Source of the DNA: Crystallibacter degradans
GTDB taxonomy: Bacteria; Actinomycetota; Actinomycetes; Actinomycetales; Micrococcaceae
Length of the DNA stretch: 48,693 bases
Direction: 5' to 3'
Assembly (NCBI RefSeq): GCF_012952295.1
Contig: NZ_JABBCH010000013.1
Location: forward strand, 1 to 48,693
Shown: piece after piece, positions 1 through 8,037 of the stretch
Layout of the letters: each line of letters opens with the position of its first letter
How positions within the stretch are numbered: position 1 is the stretch's first letter
Notes under the pieces: model-generated
Databases searched by the model: none
Told to the model about the DNA's origin: nothing
The model's input: only the letters and a program-made list of their open reading frames with translations
Translations under genes and position numbers: made by a program

Positions 1-72
1 CCGGAAGCTAAGACCCACAGCGCCGATGGTACTGCACCCGGGAGGGTGTGGGAGAGTAGGTCACCGCCGGAC
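1..72 (+). rRNA. rrf: 5S ribosomal RNA, 3' part
   Basis: The first ~72 bases match the conserved 3' portion of actinobacterial 5S rRNA: GGAAGCTAAGACCCACAG, then GCCGATGGTACTGCACC, then GGGTGTGGGAGAGTAGGTC, ending with the CCGCCGGAC closing arm. The 5' part lies outside the window, so a rRNA operon on the plus strand ends here. The exact 3' end is good to about two bases. A strong hairpin follows at 84-118. Confidence 0.93.
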
Positions 73-83
73 ATCTTTTGAAA

Positions 84-118
84 GTGAAGGGCTCCACCAT
101 GACGGTGGAGCCCTTCAC
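84..118 (+). terminator. Terminator of the rRNA operon
   Basis: A perfect 15-bp stem (84-98 with 104-118) closes a 5-base loop, ATGAC, just after the 5S rRNA end. It is followed by a short A/T-rich run (CCATTTAAAA). Position and strength fit intrinsic termination of the rrn operon. Confidence 0.8.
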
Positions 119-166
119 CCATTTAAAACGGCGAACGAGGTAGGTCGACCCCGTTAGGCTTGGGGT

Positions 167-649
167 ATGAGCCCATCGCTGTTCTCGCACGCTGCTGAAG
201 AACCTCAGCCTTCCAAAGTCTTGGAACCGATTACCTTTGAGGTCACGGTCCCGCACGCGCCGGAACAGGCCTTTGAGGGTTTCACCGACCTGATCCACCT
301 CTGGTGGCCGGTGGATACCCACAGCATCTTCGGCGACGGGTCCCACGTTGAGTTCGAAGAGACAGTCTTGACAGAGACATCGGACAGGGACGAGGTCCGC
401 AACTGGGGCGACATTCTTGAATGGGAGCCGGGCCGGCTGCTATCCCTGACCTGGCACCCCGGAGCAGGGCCTTTAACGGCCACCAGACTCGAAGTCCGGT
501 TCACGGCTGAGGGCCAGAGTACCGTCGTACGGCTGAGACACTCAGACTGGGGCCAAGCGGCCGATGGTGCAGAACGGCGACTAAAGTACCAGCAGGACTG
601 GCCGTCCGTGCTGAGCAAATATGCGAGGTTCATGGGGGCCATTCGCTGA
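167..649 (+). CDS. SRPBCC / AHSA1-like domain protein
   Basis: A 160-residue protein of the START/Bet v1-like (SRPBCC) fold. It shows the family's opening (EVTVPHAPEQAFEGFTD, residues ~25-41), a WW-P motif, a central GDILEWEPGRLLSLTWHPG strand region, and a C-terminal helix ending KYARFMGA, as in AHSA1/YndB-type proteins. These bind small hydrophobic ligands or act as stress-related co-factors; nothing visible defines the ligand. The ATG at 167 follows a weak GGGG stretch. The gene stands alone between the rrn terminator and the FAD oxidase gene. The family is fairly certain, the function unknown. Confidence 0.7.
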   Translation: MSPSLFSHAAEEPQPSKVLEPITFEVTVPHAPEQAFEGFTDLIHLWWPVDTHSIFGDGSHVEFEETVLTETSDRDEVRNWGDILEWEPGRLLSLTWHPGAGPLTATRLEVRFTAEGQSTVVRLRHSDWGQAADGAERRLKYQQDWPSVLSKYARFMGAIR

Positions 650-772
650 AGTAGCGCTCCCCTGAAATCGACACGGCAAGGACTCCTGGCTCTGGCCAGC
701 TTCCCCAGCCGTGCACAGCCCGCGTCTTTGGACCGGAAATATCGAACGACAAGATTCGGAAGGCCCTACCTA

Positions 773-2152
773 ATGACTGACTCCATCATTAGCGCACTGC
801 AAGCAGCGCTGCCGGCGGAACAGGTTAGCGTCCGTGAGGATGTACTGGCCGCACATGCCCTGGACCAGGGGCCGGTCATAGACCACAAACTGCCCATCGC
901 CGTTGTGTGGGCGAAAAGCGTTGAAGACGTGCAAGTCGTCATGAGGCTGGCGCATACGCACAGCGTGCCGGTAGTTTGCCGCGGCGCTGGTACAGGTGTG
1001 TCCGGCGGCGCCCATGCCACGACCGGCTGCCTCGTGCTGAGCCTGGAACGAATGGACCGCATCCTCGAGATCCACCCCGAGGACGAAATCGCCCGTGTGG
1101 AGCCTGGCGTCGTCAACGCCGATCTGAATACTGCAGTGGCCCAATACGGGTTGATGTACGCTCCCGATCCAGCCAGCTACAAGACATCCACGATCGGCGG
1201 CAACGTCGCGACGAACGCGGGAGGACTGCGCTGCGCCAAGTACGGCGTGACCCGTGAATCAGTCCTGGCTCTCGACGTCGTGCTTGCTGACGGCACACTT
1301 ATCCGGACCGGGCGCCGGTCCTTCAAGGGCGTGGCGGGCTATGACCTGACGGGTCTTTTCGTGGGCTCCGAGGGCACCCTCGGCGTCGTTGTAGGGGCCA
1401 CGGTGCGGCTGCGCTACCTGCCTGCCGATGTACAGACGATTGCCGCATTCTTTCCGGAAGTGACGACGGCGGCCGCCGGTGTGCTGGCCGTCGGCAAGGC
1501 GCGTGTGCAGCCGGCCATCATGGAGTTGCTCGACGGCAACACGCTGCTCCAGCTGGACGCAGAACAGGGCTCCGACCTGCGCCAGCGCGGCGGTGCGCTG
1601 CTGTTGATCCAGACCGATGGCTTTGCGGCCGAGACCGAAGCGAAGATCGTCCGGCAGGTGCTGCAGGGTCTCGGTGCCACTGTTACCGCTGAAGTCAGTG
1701 AGGAAGCCGTCCGTTTGGTGGAGCTGCGCCGGCACAGCCGCGGTGCGGAAGTCGACGATGTCTACCGCGTGGGCGAGGACGTTGCTGTGCCTCGGTCCCA
1801 GCTGGTCCACTACATCGCCGAACTCGAGCGGATAGCCGCTGACCATGAAGTCGGGCTCAAAGTTGTGGCGCATGCCGGCGACGGGAACCTCCATCCAACC
1901 TTTTGGGTGTCGGCCGGAGAGGCGGAGAAGGTTCCGGTACTTAACGCCGCGCTGGATGAGTCCATTGAGGTGGGCCTTGCGCTGGGCGGCACCATTACCG
2001 GCGAACACGGTGTCGGTCAGTACAAAGTGCGTTGGCTCCCGCTTGAACAGCGGGAAGAAGTGCTGGAGCTGCAGCGCGGGATCAAGGCGCTGTTCGACCC
2101 GAAGGGGCTGCTGAACCCGGGCAAGGCATTGCCGGAACGGATCGAGGCGTAG
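773..2152 (+). CDS. FAD-linked 2-hydroxyacid oxidase/dehydrogenase (GlcD/D-lactate dehydrogenase type)
   Basis: A 459-residue flavoprotein of the GlcD/DLD family, which oxidises glycolate, D-lactate or similar 2-hydroxyacids. The N-terminal FAD_binding_4 domain carries RGAGTGVSGGA, the DPASYKTSTIGGNVATNAGG loop and VGSEGTLGVV. The C-terminal FAD-oxidase_C domain carries HAGDGNLHPTFWV and ITGEHGVGQYK, the substrate and metal-site motifs. I chose the ATG at 773 because it follows GGAAGG; a TTG 45 bases upstream would add 15 residues with no family similarity. No GlcE or GlcF partner is nearby, so it may be a single-subunit enzyme. The substrate cannot be told from sequence. A methyltransferase gene follows after 3 bases. 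Confidence 0.85.
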   Translation: MTDSIISALQAALPAEQVSVREDVLAAHALDQGPVIDHKLPIAVVWAKSVEDVQVVMRLAHTHSVPVVCRGAGTGVSGGAHATTGCLVLSLERMDRILEIHPEDEIARVEPGVVNADLNTAVAQYGLMYAPDPASYKTSTIGGNVATNAGGLRCAKYGVTRESVLALDVVLADGTLIRTGRRSFKGVAGYDLTGLFVGSEGTLGVVVGATVRLRYLPADVQTIAAFFPEVTTAAAGVLAVGKARVQPAIMELLDGNTLLQLDAEQGSDLRQRGGALLLIQTDGFAAETEAKIVRQVLQGLGATVTAEVSEEAVRLVELRRHSRGAEVDDVYRVGEDVAVPRSQLVHYIAELERIAADHEVGLKVVAHAGDGNLHPTFWVSAGEAEKVPVLNAALDESIEVGLALGGTITGEHGVGQYKVRWLPLEQREEVLELQRGIKALFDPKGLLNPGKALPERIEA

Positions 2153-2155
2153 GCT

Positions 2156-2770
2156 GTGGTTGTGCGTAAAGAGACATTATGGGAAGCCCAGAAGCGTGAG
2201 AACCCGGGCCATTCGGCCTGGTACATCCAGCGTTTCGAGAATATGCGAGCCCAAGGAAACGACCTTCACGGCGAGGCCCGGCTGATCGATGCCATGGCAG
2301 AGCGGGGCAGCCGGATCCTGGACGCCGGCTGCGGCCCGGGCCGGCTGGGCGGTGAGCTGGCGGTCCGCGGCCACCAAGTGGTGGGTGTCGACGTCGATCC
2401 GGAGCTGATCGAAGCCGCGCGGCGCGACCACCCGGACGTCAACTGGTTCGTCGGAGACCTGACCGAACTGGACCTGCCTTCACAGGGGGTTGCCGAGGCC
2501 TTCGACCTGATCGTTTGTGCGGGCAACGTGCTCACATTCCTGGCTCCCGGTACGGCTCCGGAAGTCCTGGCGGGAATGGCGCGGCACCTGGCACCGGAAG
2601 GCCGGCTGGTGACTGGGTTCGGCGCCGGCAGGGGATACGACTTCGACCAGTTCATGGCAGACGCATCCGGTGCCGGCCTGGCCGCCGACCACAAGTTCGG
2701 GACCTGGGACCTGCGTCCCTTCACACCGTCCTCGGACTTCCTGGTGGCCGTCTTCAGCCTGGCCAGGTAA
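2156..2770 (+). CDS. Class I SAM-dependent methyltransferase
   Basis: A 204-residue methyltransferase. Motif I is ILDAGCGPGRLGGELA, the acidic end of beta-2 is VGVDVDPELIEAA, and motif IV is FDLIVCAGNVLTFLAPG. This is the Methyltransf_11/25 architecture, without an obvious substrate-binding insert. It starts with GTG three bases after the FAD oxidase stop, so the two are probably co-transcribed; another GTG lies two codons on. The 76-bp gap after it holds the palindrome GCACTGATCAGTGC (2788-2801), which may help end transcription before the convergent DUF4032 gene. The substrate is unknown. Confidence 0.8.
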   Translation: MVVRKETLWEAQKRENPGHSAWYIQRFENMRAQGNDLHGEARLIDAMAERGSRILDAGCGPGRLGGELAVRGHQVVGVDVDPELIEAARRDHPDVNWFVGDLTELDLPSQGVAEAFDLIVCAGNVLTFLAPGTAPEVLAGMARHLAPEGRLVTGFGAGRGYDFDQFMADASGAGLAADHKFGTWDLRPFTPSSDFLVAVFSLAR

Positions 2771-2846
2771 AGCCTGTCGCCGGCCCTGCACTGATCAGTG
2801 CGTGGTCCAGGGGCCTTACACAACTCCGGGGGTTCCCTCGCGGGGC

Positions 2847-4217
2847 CTATTCGTCGTCGTTGTTGTTCTCGTTGTCGAGTGAGTTCGCGGCGAGCAGCCT
2901 GGCGGTCTTGTCATCGGGGTTGAGCAAAATCGCCGCTTCGTCCCGGCGGTGGCGCAACACATCGTCGATATAAGCCTGGACCGCTTCCGCCAGCGGCACA
3001 TTGCGGCGCTGGCTCTCGGAGATGTACCAGCGGTGCTCGAGCACCTGGTGGACCACCTCAGCCGGTTCCAGCTTGCCCGCCAGCTCGCGCGGAATGGCTC
3101 GCACCACCGGCTCGAAGACGTGGCGGACCCACGCGTGGGCGCTGATTTCCTCGTCCAGATCCGGATTGTTGTCCGCGCGGTAGCCGTCCAGGTCATTGAG
3201 CAGCCGCCGCGCCTGATTTTCCTGCACGTCCAGTCCGGTCAGGCGGATCAGCCGGCGCTGGTGGTGCCCGGCATCCACGACTTTGGGCTGGAGCTGGATC
3301 TGGGACCCGTCCGGCGTTGTTTTGATGGAAAACTCTTCGACATCGAAACCGAGATCATTCAGCCGGCGGATACGGGCATTGACCCGCCAGCGGTCGCCCA
3401 GCTCGAAGGACTCCTTCTCGGTCAGTTCCGCCCACAGCTTGCGGTAGCTATCCATGATCCGCTCGCTGGTGGCCAACGGGTCGACCTTGTCCTCAATCAA
3501 GCCGCCTTCAAGCAGATCCATCAGCTCGCCGGCGATGTTGACCCGGGCTATCTCCAGATCGTACTCGCGCTGGCCGTTGGACAGCTTCGGGTAAAGCTCA
3601 CCCGTCTCGGCATCCACCAGATAGGCGGCGAACGCGCCGGCATCCCGGCGGAACAAGGTGTTGGACAGGGAGACGTCGCCCCAGTAGAAGCCGACCAGAT
3701 GCAGCCGGACCAGCAGCAGGGCCTGGGCATCGATCAGCCGGGTCAGCGTGTCCCTGCGCAGGGTCTGGGAAAACAGCGCCCGGTAGGGGAGCGAGAACTT
3801 CAGGTGCCGGGTGACCAGCACCGGATCCAGCTCCGCACCGTCCGTGGTGTGCCGGCCGCTGATGACGGCGACCGGTTCCACGCAGGGCACATCCAACCGC
3901 TGGAGCTTGCGGAGCATATGGTATTCGTGCCGGGCGATATGCTCGCTGGTTTCCTTGATGGCAATCACGGAACCGCTCAGATGCGCAAACCGGACAATAT
4001 GCCGGGAAATACCGCGTGGAAGAGCGGCCAGGTTTTTCGCCGGCCACTCTTCCAACGCAATATGCCAAGGCAGGTCAAGCAGGCTCTCGTCCGTGGTGGC
4101 CGAGGTGATGTTCAGCGAACCCAGTGCCGCGGCCGCTCCGCCATTGTGCGAGCGGGGCAGTTTTCCCACCTGCCCGAAGTCGGTGGGTTCGTTGTGCCAG
4201 TTGGCGTCCATCTGCAC
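2847..4217 (-). CDS. DUF4032 protein with kinase-like (Kdo/WaaP-type) fold
   Basis: A 456-residue cytoplasmic protein typical of Actinobacteria. The N-terminal ~200 residues look like a lipopolysaccharide-kinase or protein-kinase fold: an AIKE element with a following helix E (VIAIKETSEHIARHEYHML), a catalytic-loop equivalent GDVSLSN where HRD would be, and VDAETGEL in the DFG position. The C-terminal half is the DUF4032 domain proper and ends acidic. Its gene lies 26 bp downstream of the sugar-ABC ATPase gene and in the same direction, at the end of the otsA-otsB-ATPase series. The start is GTG 4217 or ATG 4211; the difference is two residues. The biochemical role is not established; a phosphotransfer role is inference from the loop residues. 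Confidence 0.75.
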   Translation of the reverse strand: MQMDANWHNEPTDFGQVGKLPRSHNGGAAAALGSLNITSATTDESLLDLPWHIALEEWPAKNLAALPRGISRHIVRFAHLSGSVIAIKETSEHIARHEYHMLRKLQRLDVPCVEPVAVISGRHTTDGAELDPVLVTRHLKFSLPYRALFSQTLRRDTLTRLIDAQALLLVRLHLVGFYWGDVSLSNTLFRRDAGAFAAYLVDAETGELYPKLSNGQREYDLEIARVNIAGELMDLLEGGLIEDKVDPLATSERIMDSYRKLWAELTEKESFELGDRWRVNARIRRLNDLGFDVEEFSIKTTPDGSQIQLQPKVVDAGHHQRRLIRLTGLDVQENQARRLLNDLDGYRADNNPDLDEEISAHAWVRHVFEPVVRAIPRELAGKLEPAEVVHQVLEHRWYISESQRRNVPLAEAVQAYIDDVLRHRRDEAAILLNPDDKTARLLAANSLDNENNNDDE

Positions 4218-4243
4218 CGGTCCGTTGAAAGAGCTGTCGGAAT

Positions 4244-5392
4244 TCAGGCCTTGTCCGCCTCCAACGGCCGCTCCAGATCAGCCAGCGATGCATGAGGCGC
4301 CGCCGGCGCATTACCGCCCAGGCGCAGGCCGGTCTGAGTGTCGAACAGGTGCACATGGCCCTGCTTCGGGCGCACATACACGGTGGTGCCGGCCTTCGGC
4401 GGCGTGCGGCCGTCCACGCGGCCCGTGATGTCATGGCGGCTGCCGTTGACTTCGGTATGGCCATACACATAGGCGTCGGCGCCAAGTTCCTCGACCACAT
4501 CGATCTCAACGGCCAGACCCTGGCCGTCCGGGGCCTGCTCCAGGTCCTCCGGACGCACGCCGAGCATGACGGTGCTGCCGTGCGCCGAACCGAGCACGTC
4601 GCGCGGCACCGGATAGACCGAACCGCCGAACTGGACGCCGCCGTCGGCCACCGGCAGTTCCAGCAGATTCATGGCCGGCGAGCCGATGAACCCGGCCACG
4701 AAGATGTTGGCCGGGGTGTCGTAGAGGTTGCGAGGGGAGTCCACCTGCTGCAGGATGCCGTCCTTGAGCACGGCGACGCGGTCGCCCATGGTCATCGCTT
4801 CGACCTGGTCGTGAGTGACGTAGACGGTGGTGACGCCGAGGCGCCGGGTCAGCGAGGCGATCTGCGTCCGGGTCTGGACGCGCAGCTTGGCATCCAGGTT
4901 GGAGAGCGGCTCATCCATCAGGAAGACCTGCGGATTACGGACAATCGCACGGCCCATGGCAACACGCTGGCGCTGGCCGCCGGAGAGCGCCTTCGGCTTG
5001 CGGTCCAGGTAATCCTCGAGGTCCAACAACTTGGCCGCCTCGCGGACGCGCTGGGCGCGCTCCTCCTTGGCGATGCCGGCGATCTTGAGCGCGAAGCCCA
5101 TGTTCTCGGCCACCGACATGTGCGGGTAGAGCGCGTAGTTCTGGAACACCATTGCAATGTCCCGGTCCTTCGGCGGAACGTCGGTGACATCGCGGTCGCC
5201 AATCAGGATCCGTCCGGAGTTCACATCTTCCAGGCCTGCCAGCATCCGCAGGGAGGTGGACTTGCCGCAGCCGGAGGGGCCGACAAGGACGAGGAATTCG
5301 CCGTCCGCGATCTCCAGGTCAAGCTTGTCTACGGCGGGCTTCTCTGTGCCCGGGTACAAGCGCGTAGCATTATCGAACGTTACCGTTGCCAT
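4244..5392 (-). CDS. Carbohydrate ABC importer ATPase (MsmK/UgpC/MalK type)
   Basis: A 382-residue ATPase that would power sugar or polyol import. It shows Walker A GPSGCGKST, the Q-loop region (MVFQNYALYPHMSV), signature LSGGQRQRVAMGRAIV, Walker B VFLMDEPLSNLD and the switch histidine in VYVTHDQVEAMT. A C-terminal MalK-type OB/TOBE region follows (VMLGVRPEDLE and onward). ATG 5392 is the start because AAGGG lies 7 bases upstream; an in-frame ATG 15 bases earlier has no such site. No permease or binding protein is encoded nearby, so it probably serves several transporters, as MsmK/MsmX do. A likely promoter with an internal palindrome lies at 5451-5479, and a CGGGCA...TGCCCG hairpin sits right before the ribosome site (5407-5424). 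Confidence 0.9.
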   Translation of the reverse strand: MATVTFDNATRLYPGTEKPAVDKLDLEIADGEFLVLVGPSGCGKSTSLRMLAGLEDVNSGRILIGDRDVTDVPPKDRDIAMVFQNYALYPHMSVAENMGFALKIAGIAKEERAQRVREAAKLLDLEDYLDRKPKALSGGQRQRVAMGRAIVRNPQVFLMDEPLSNLDAKLRVQTRTQIASLTRRLGVTTVYVTHDQVEAMTMGDRVAVLKDGILQQVDSPRNLYDTPANIFVAGFIGSPAMNLLELPVADGGVQFGGSVYPVPRDVLGSAHGSTVMLGVRPEDLEQAPDGQGLAVEIDVVEELGADAYVYGHTEVNGSRHDITGRVDGRTPPKAGTTVYVRPKQGHVHLFDTQTGLRLGGNAPAAPHASLADLERPLEADKA

Positions 5393-5450
5393 GGTGTTTC
5401 CCTTCACGGGCAGGTACGTGCCCGACGATCCGTTGTGATGGGTTGATATT

Positions 5451-5479
5451 CAGTTAGGTGAGCTGGCTCACGGAACCAA
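5451..5479 (-). promoter_or_regulatory. Putative promoter with operator palindrome for the ABC ATPase gene
   Basis: Read on the minus strand, TTGGTT (5479-5474) and TAACTG (5456-5451) are separated by 17 bases. The spacer contains the inverted repeat GTGAGC-CA-GCTCAC (5471-5458). A dyad in the spacer is a usual place for a repressor. The hexamers are only moderate matches, so this is a candidate. The 162-bp gap after otsB makes a separate promoter for this gene plausible. Confidence 0.4.
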
Positions 5480-5554
5480 GTATTGCATGCGGAGGCAAAT
5501 TCCTTGTTTGCGGCTTAGCACTGGGCATCCGGTAAGTTCAGTGGGGAAGCCGGT

Positions 5555-6370
5555 TCAGCCCTGCGGTGCGGCCCGGCGCAGTTCCGCCAAGGTTTCGAGC
5601 ACCCGGGCAAAAGCGACCGGGGAGTCGACCCGGAAGGCCGCCCCGGAGTCCCCGGGGCCGATCTTGACGCCAAGATCCTGGGGCTGCAGGGCCTTGATGG
5701 CGTCCTCATCCGTGACGTCGTCGCCCGCGAAGAACACCGCGGTAGCCTCCGTAAACGCGCGCAGGAGTTCCAGGCCCTGCCCTTTGTCGGAGCTCAGGAC
5801 CGAGGTCTCGAGTACCCGCTTGCCGTCCGTCAGGTGCAGTCCCTCGATGGCCGACAGCTGGCGGCGTGCTTCCTCGGTGGCCGCTTCGGCCACCGAATCT
5901 TCCGCGGTGCGGGTATGGAGCACGACGCCGGCCGGCTTGGCTTCCAGCCTCGTTCCCGGGTGGGCAGCAACCACCGTTTCGATCACCGCGGTGGCCTGGC
6001 GCAGCGCCAACGCCTGCGCCTGATCCAAGGTCAGGGCGGGGCTGCCGGGTCCGGTGAAAACTTCGGCGCCGTGCGAACCGATGAGCAGGGTTCTATCGTC
6101 CGGCGAGGCGACCAGCCGCAGACTCTCGAGAGCACGGCCGGAAATGAACGCCGTTGTTGTTTCTGGTAGTTCGAGCAGTTCCTTGACGGCGGCAGCGGCG
6201 GCCGGAAGCGCCCGGGCGTCTTCGGCGCGGGCGACAATTGGCGCCAACGTGCCGTCGAAGTCCAGCGCCACGAGCAGCCGCGGCGTGCTGCTGATTTTCT
6301 CCAGCGCGCGGAGCAAAGCCGGATCCAGCTCCACGCTGTTCTCGTTCATTGCGGACTGGTTGTCATTCAT
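5555..6370 (-). CDS. otsB: Trehalose-6-phosphate phosphatase
   Basis: A 271-residue HAD-superfamily phosphatase that dephosphorylates trehalose-6-phosphate to trehalose. Motif I is ALDFDGTLAPI (nucleophile D37, acid/base D39), a GSHGAEV element follows, and motif IV is FFAGDDVTDEDA near residue 215, as in OtsB. The ATG at 6370 overlaps the end of otsA by 8 bases, which implies translational coupling; longer in-frame starts would run into otsA. Length and motifs are normal for actinobacterial OtsB. Confidence 0.93.
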   Translation of the reverse strand: MNDNQSAMNENSVELDPALLRALEKISSTPRLLVALDFDGTLAPIVARAEDARALPAAAAAVKELLELPETTTAFISGRALESLRLVASPDDRTLLIGSHGAEVFTGPGSPALTLDQAQALALRQATAVIETVVAAHPGTRLEAKPAGVVLHTRTAEDSVAEAATEEARRQLSAIEGLHLTDGKRVLETSVLSSDKGQGLELLRAFTEATAVFFAGDDVTDEDAIKALQPQDLGVKIGPGDSGAAFRVDSPVAFARVLETLAELRRAAPQG

Positions 6371-7841
6371 TGCTGCTCCCCGGTGTCTTGCCCAGGGTTT
6401 CGCCATCGAGGGCGCGGAGGAAGCTCTGGGACCATTGCTCGACGTCGTTCTGCAGGATCTGGCGGCGCATGACGCGCATCCGGCGGGTCGATTCGCCGGG
6501 GGCGATTTCGACGGCGCGCATGATGGCGTCCTTGAGCCCGTCGATATCGTGCGGGTTCACCAGGATGGCCTGTTTCAGGTGGTCGGCGGCGCCGGCGAAC
6601 TCGCTGAGCACCAGTGCACCGTTGACGCCGGTCCGGGAGGCGACGTATTCCTTGGCGACCAGGTTCATCCCGTCCCGCAGGGCGGTAACCAGCATGACGT
6701 CCGCGGCAAGGTAGAGGGCCACCATCTCTTCCTTGGGGTAGCTGTGGTGGAGGTAGCGGATCGCGGTGTTGCTCAGGGTGTCGTAGGTGCCGTTGATCCG
6801 GCCCACCGCGCCCTCGATCTCCTCGCGCAGCAGCCGGTAGGACTCGACGCGCTCCCGGCTCGGGCTGGCCACCTGGATCAGGGCCGCATCTTCCACCGTC
6901 ACCCTGCCGTCCTCGAGCAGTTCGCCATACGCCTTGATCCGGTGCTGGATGCCCTTGGTGTAGTCCAGCCGGTCCACGCCCAGCAGTACCGTCTTGGGGT
7001 TGCCCAGCTCCTCGCGGATCTGCCTGGCCCGTTCGATGACTTCGGGGCTCTGGGCCAGCTGGTTGATCTGGTCCACGTCGATCGAGATCGGGAAGGCACC
7101 GGCCCGGCAGATCCTGTCGCCGTCGTCGGTCCTGATGTTCACATGCTGGGACTTGATCGTGTGTCCGCTGAAACGCCGGACGCAGCGCAGGAAGTTGCTT
7201 GAGTCGCTGGGACGCTGGAAGCCCACCAGATCCGCCCCCAGCAGCCCCTCGATCACTTGGCGGCGCCAGGGCAGCTGGGCAAATATCTCCAGCGGCGGGA
7301 AGGGGATGTGGTTGAAGAATCCGATTTTCAGGTCTGGCCGCAGTTCGCGCAGCAGTTTGGGGACCAGTTGCAGCTGGTAATCCTGGACCCAGACGGTGGC
7401 TCCTTCCGCCGCGGAGTCGGCAGTGGCCTCGGCGAAGCGCCGGTTGACCGCCTTGTAAACTTCCCACCAGGTGCGGTGGAACTCCGGCGGGGCGATGACG
7501 TCGTGGTAGAGCGGCCACAGCGTCGCGTTGGAGAATCCCTCGTAGTACAGCTCCACATCATCGGCACTGAGCTCAACCGGCACCAGACGCATATCGTCGT
7601 GGTCGAAGGGCTTCAAGACTTCATCCGCGGCACCGTGCCAGCCGATCCAGGCCCCTTCCGTTTTTGCCATCACCGGTGCCAGGGCGGTGACCAGGCCTCC
7701 CGGCGATCGGCGCCAGCTATTGTCGCCGTCCTCGCCTGTAACGCGGTCTACCGGTAACCGGTTGGAGACTACGATGAAGTCATAGTCTCCAAAGCCGGAT
7801 CCGTCTGTCGCGCCAGAATTGTTCGCCTTGGTTTCCGCCAT
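6363..7841 (-). CDS. otsA: Trehalose-6-phosphate synthase
   Basis: A 492-residue GT20 glycosyltransferase making trehalose-6-phosphate from a nucleotide-glucose and glucose-6-phosphate. Family motifs are in order: VVSNRLPV near the N-terminus, WIGWHG, YYEGFSNATLWPLYHD, VWVQDYQLQLVPKLLRE, GFFNHIPFPP, VLLGVDRLDYTKGI, and LRDGMNLVAKEYVA near the C-terminus. AGGAGAG stands just upstream of the ATG. It is the first gene of the otsA-otsB unit; TATAGA in the 196-bp divergent region could be its -10. Trehalose made here is an osmo- and desiccation protectant and, in many actinobacteria, a carbon store. Confidence 0.95.
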   Translation of the reverse strand: MAETKANNSGATDGSGFGDYDFIVVSNRLPVDRVTGEDGDNSWRRSPGGLVTALAPVMAKTEGAWIGWHGAADEVLKPFDHDDMRLVPVELSADDVELYYEGFSNATLWPLYHDVIAPPEFHRTWWEVYKAVNRRFAEATADSAAEGATVWVQDYQLQLVPKLLRELRPDLKIGFFNHIPFPPLEIFAQLPWRRQVIEGLLGADLVGFQRPSDSSNFLRCVRRFSGHTIKSQHVNIRTDDGDRICRAGAFPISIDVDQINQLAQSPEVIERARQIREELGNPKTVLLGVDRLDYTKGIQHRIKAYGELLEDGRVTVEDAALIQVASPSRERVESYRLLREEIEGAVGRINGTYDTLSNTAIRYLHHSYPKEEMVALYLAADVMLVTALRDGMNLVAKEYVASRTGVNGALVLSEFAGAADHLKQAILVNPHDIDGLKDAIMRAVEIAPGESTRRMRVMRRQILQNDVEQWSQSFLRALDGETLGKTPGSSNE

Positions 7842-8037
7842 GTGACTCTCCTGACCGTAGTGAATCCTGATATTGACTCTATAAGACAGGAACCATCCGG
7901 CAGTCCCGGTGCGTTAATAATGAATGTAAGTGCGGTGAGCTGCACCACGAGAACACCGCGAATATTGTAGTTTCAACTAAGCTTTTGTTCGGACGGCAGG
8001 ACGTGGCCGCCAGCAGAGCCGAAAGACTTGAGGACAT

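Noticed and set aside
2949-5446. Two frames (448 and 384 codons) antisense to the DUF4032 and ABC ATPase genes
   Set aside because: Both are complement shadows of genes with recognisable motifs; no start or ribosome site supports them.
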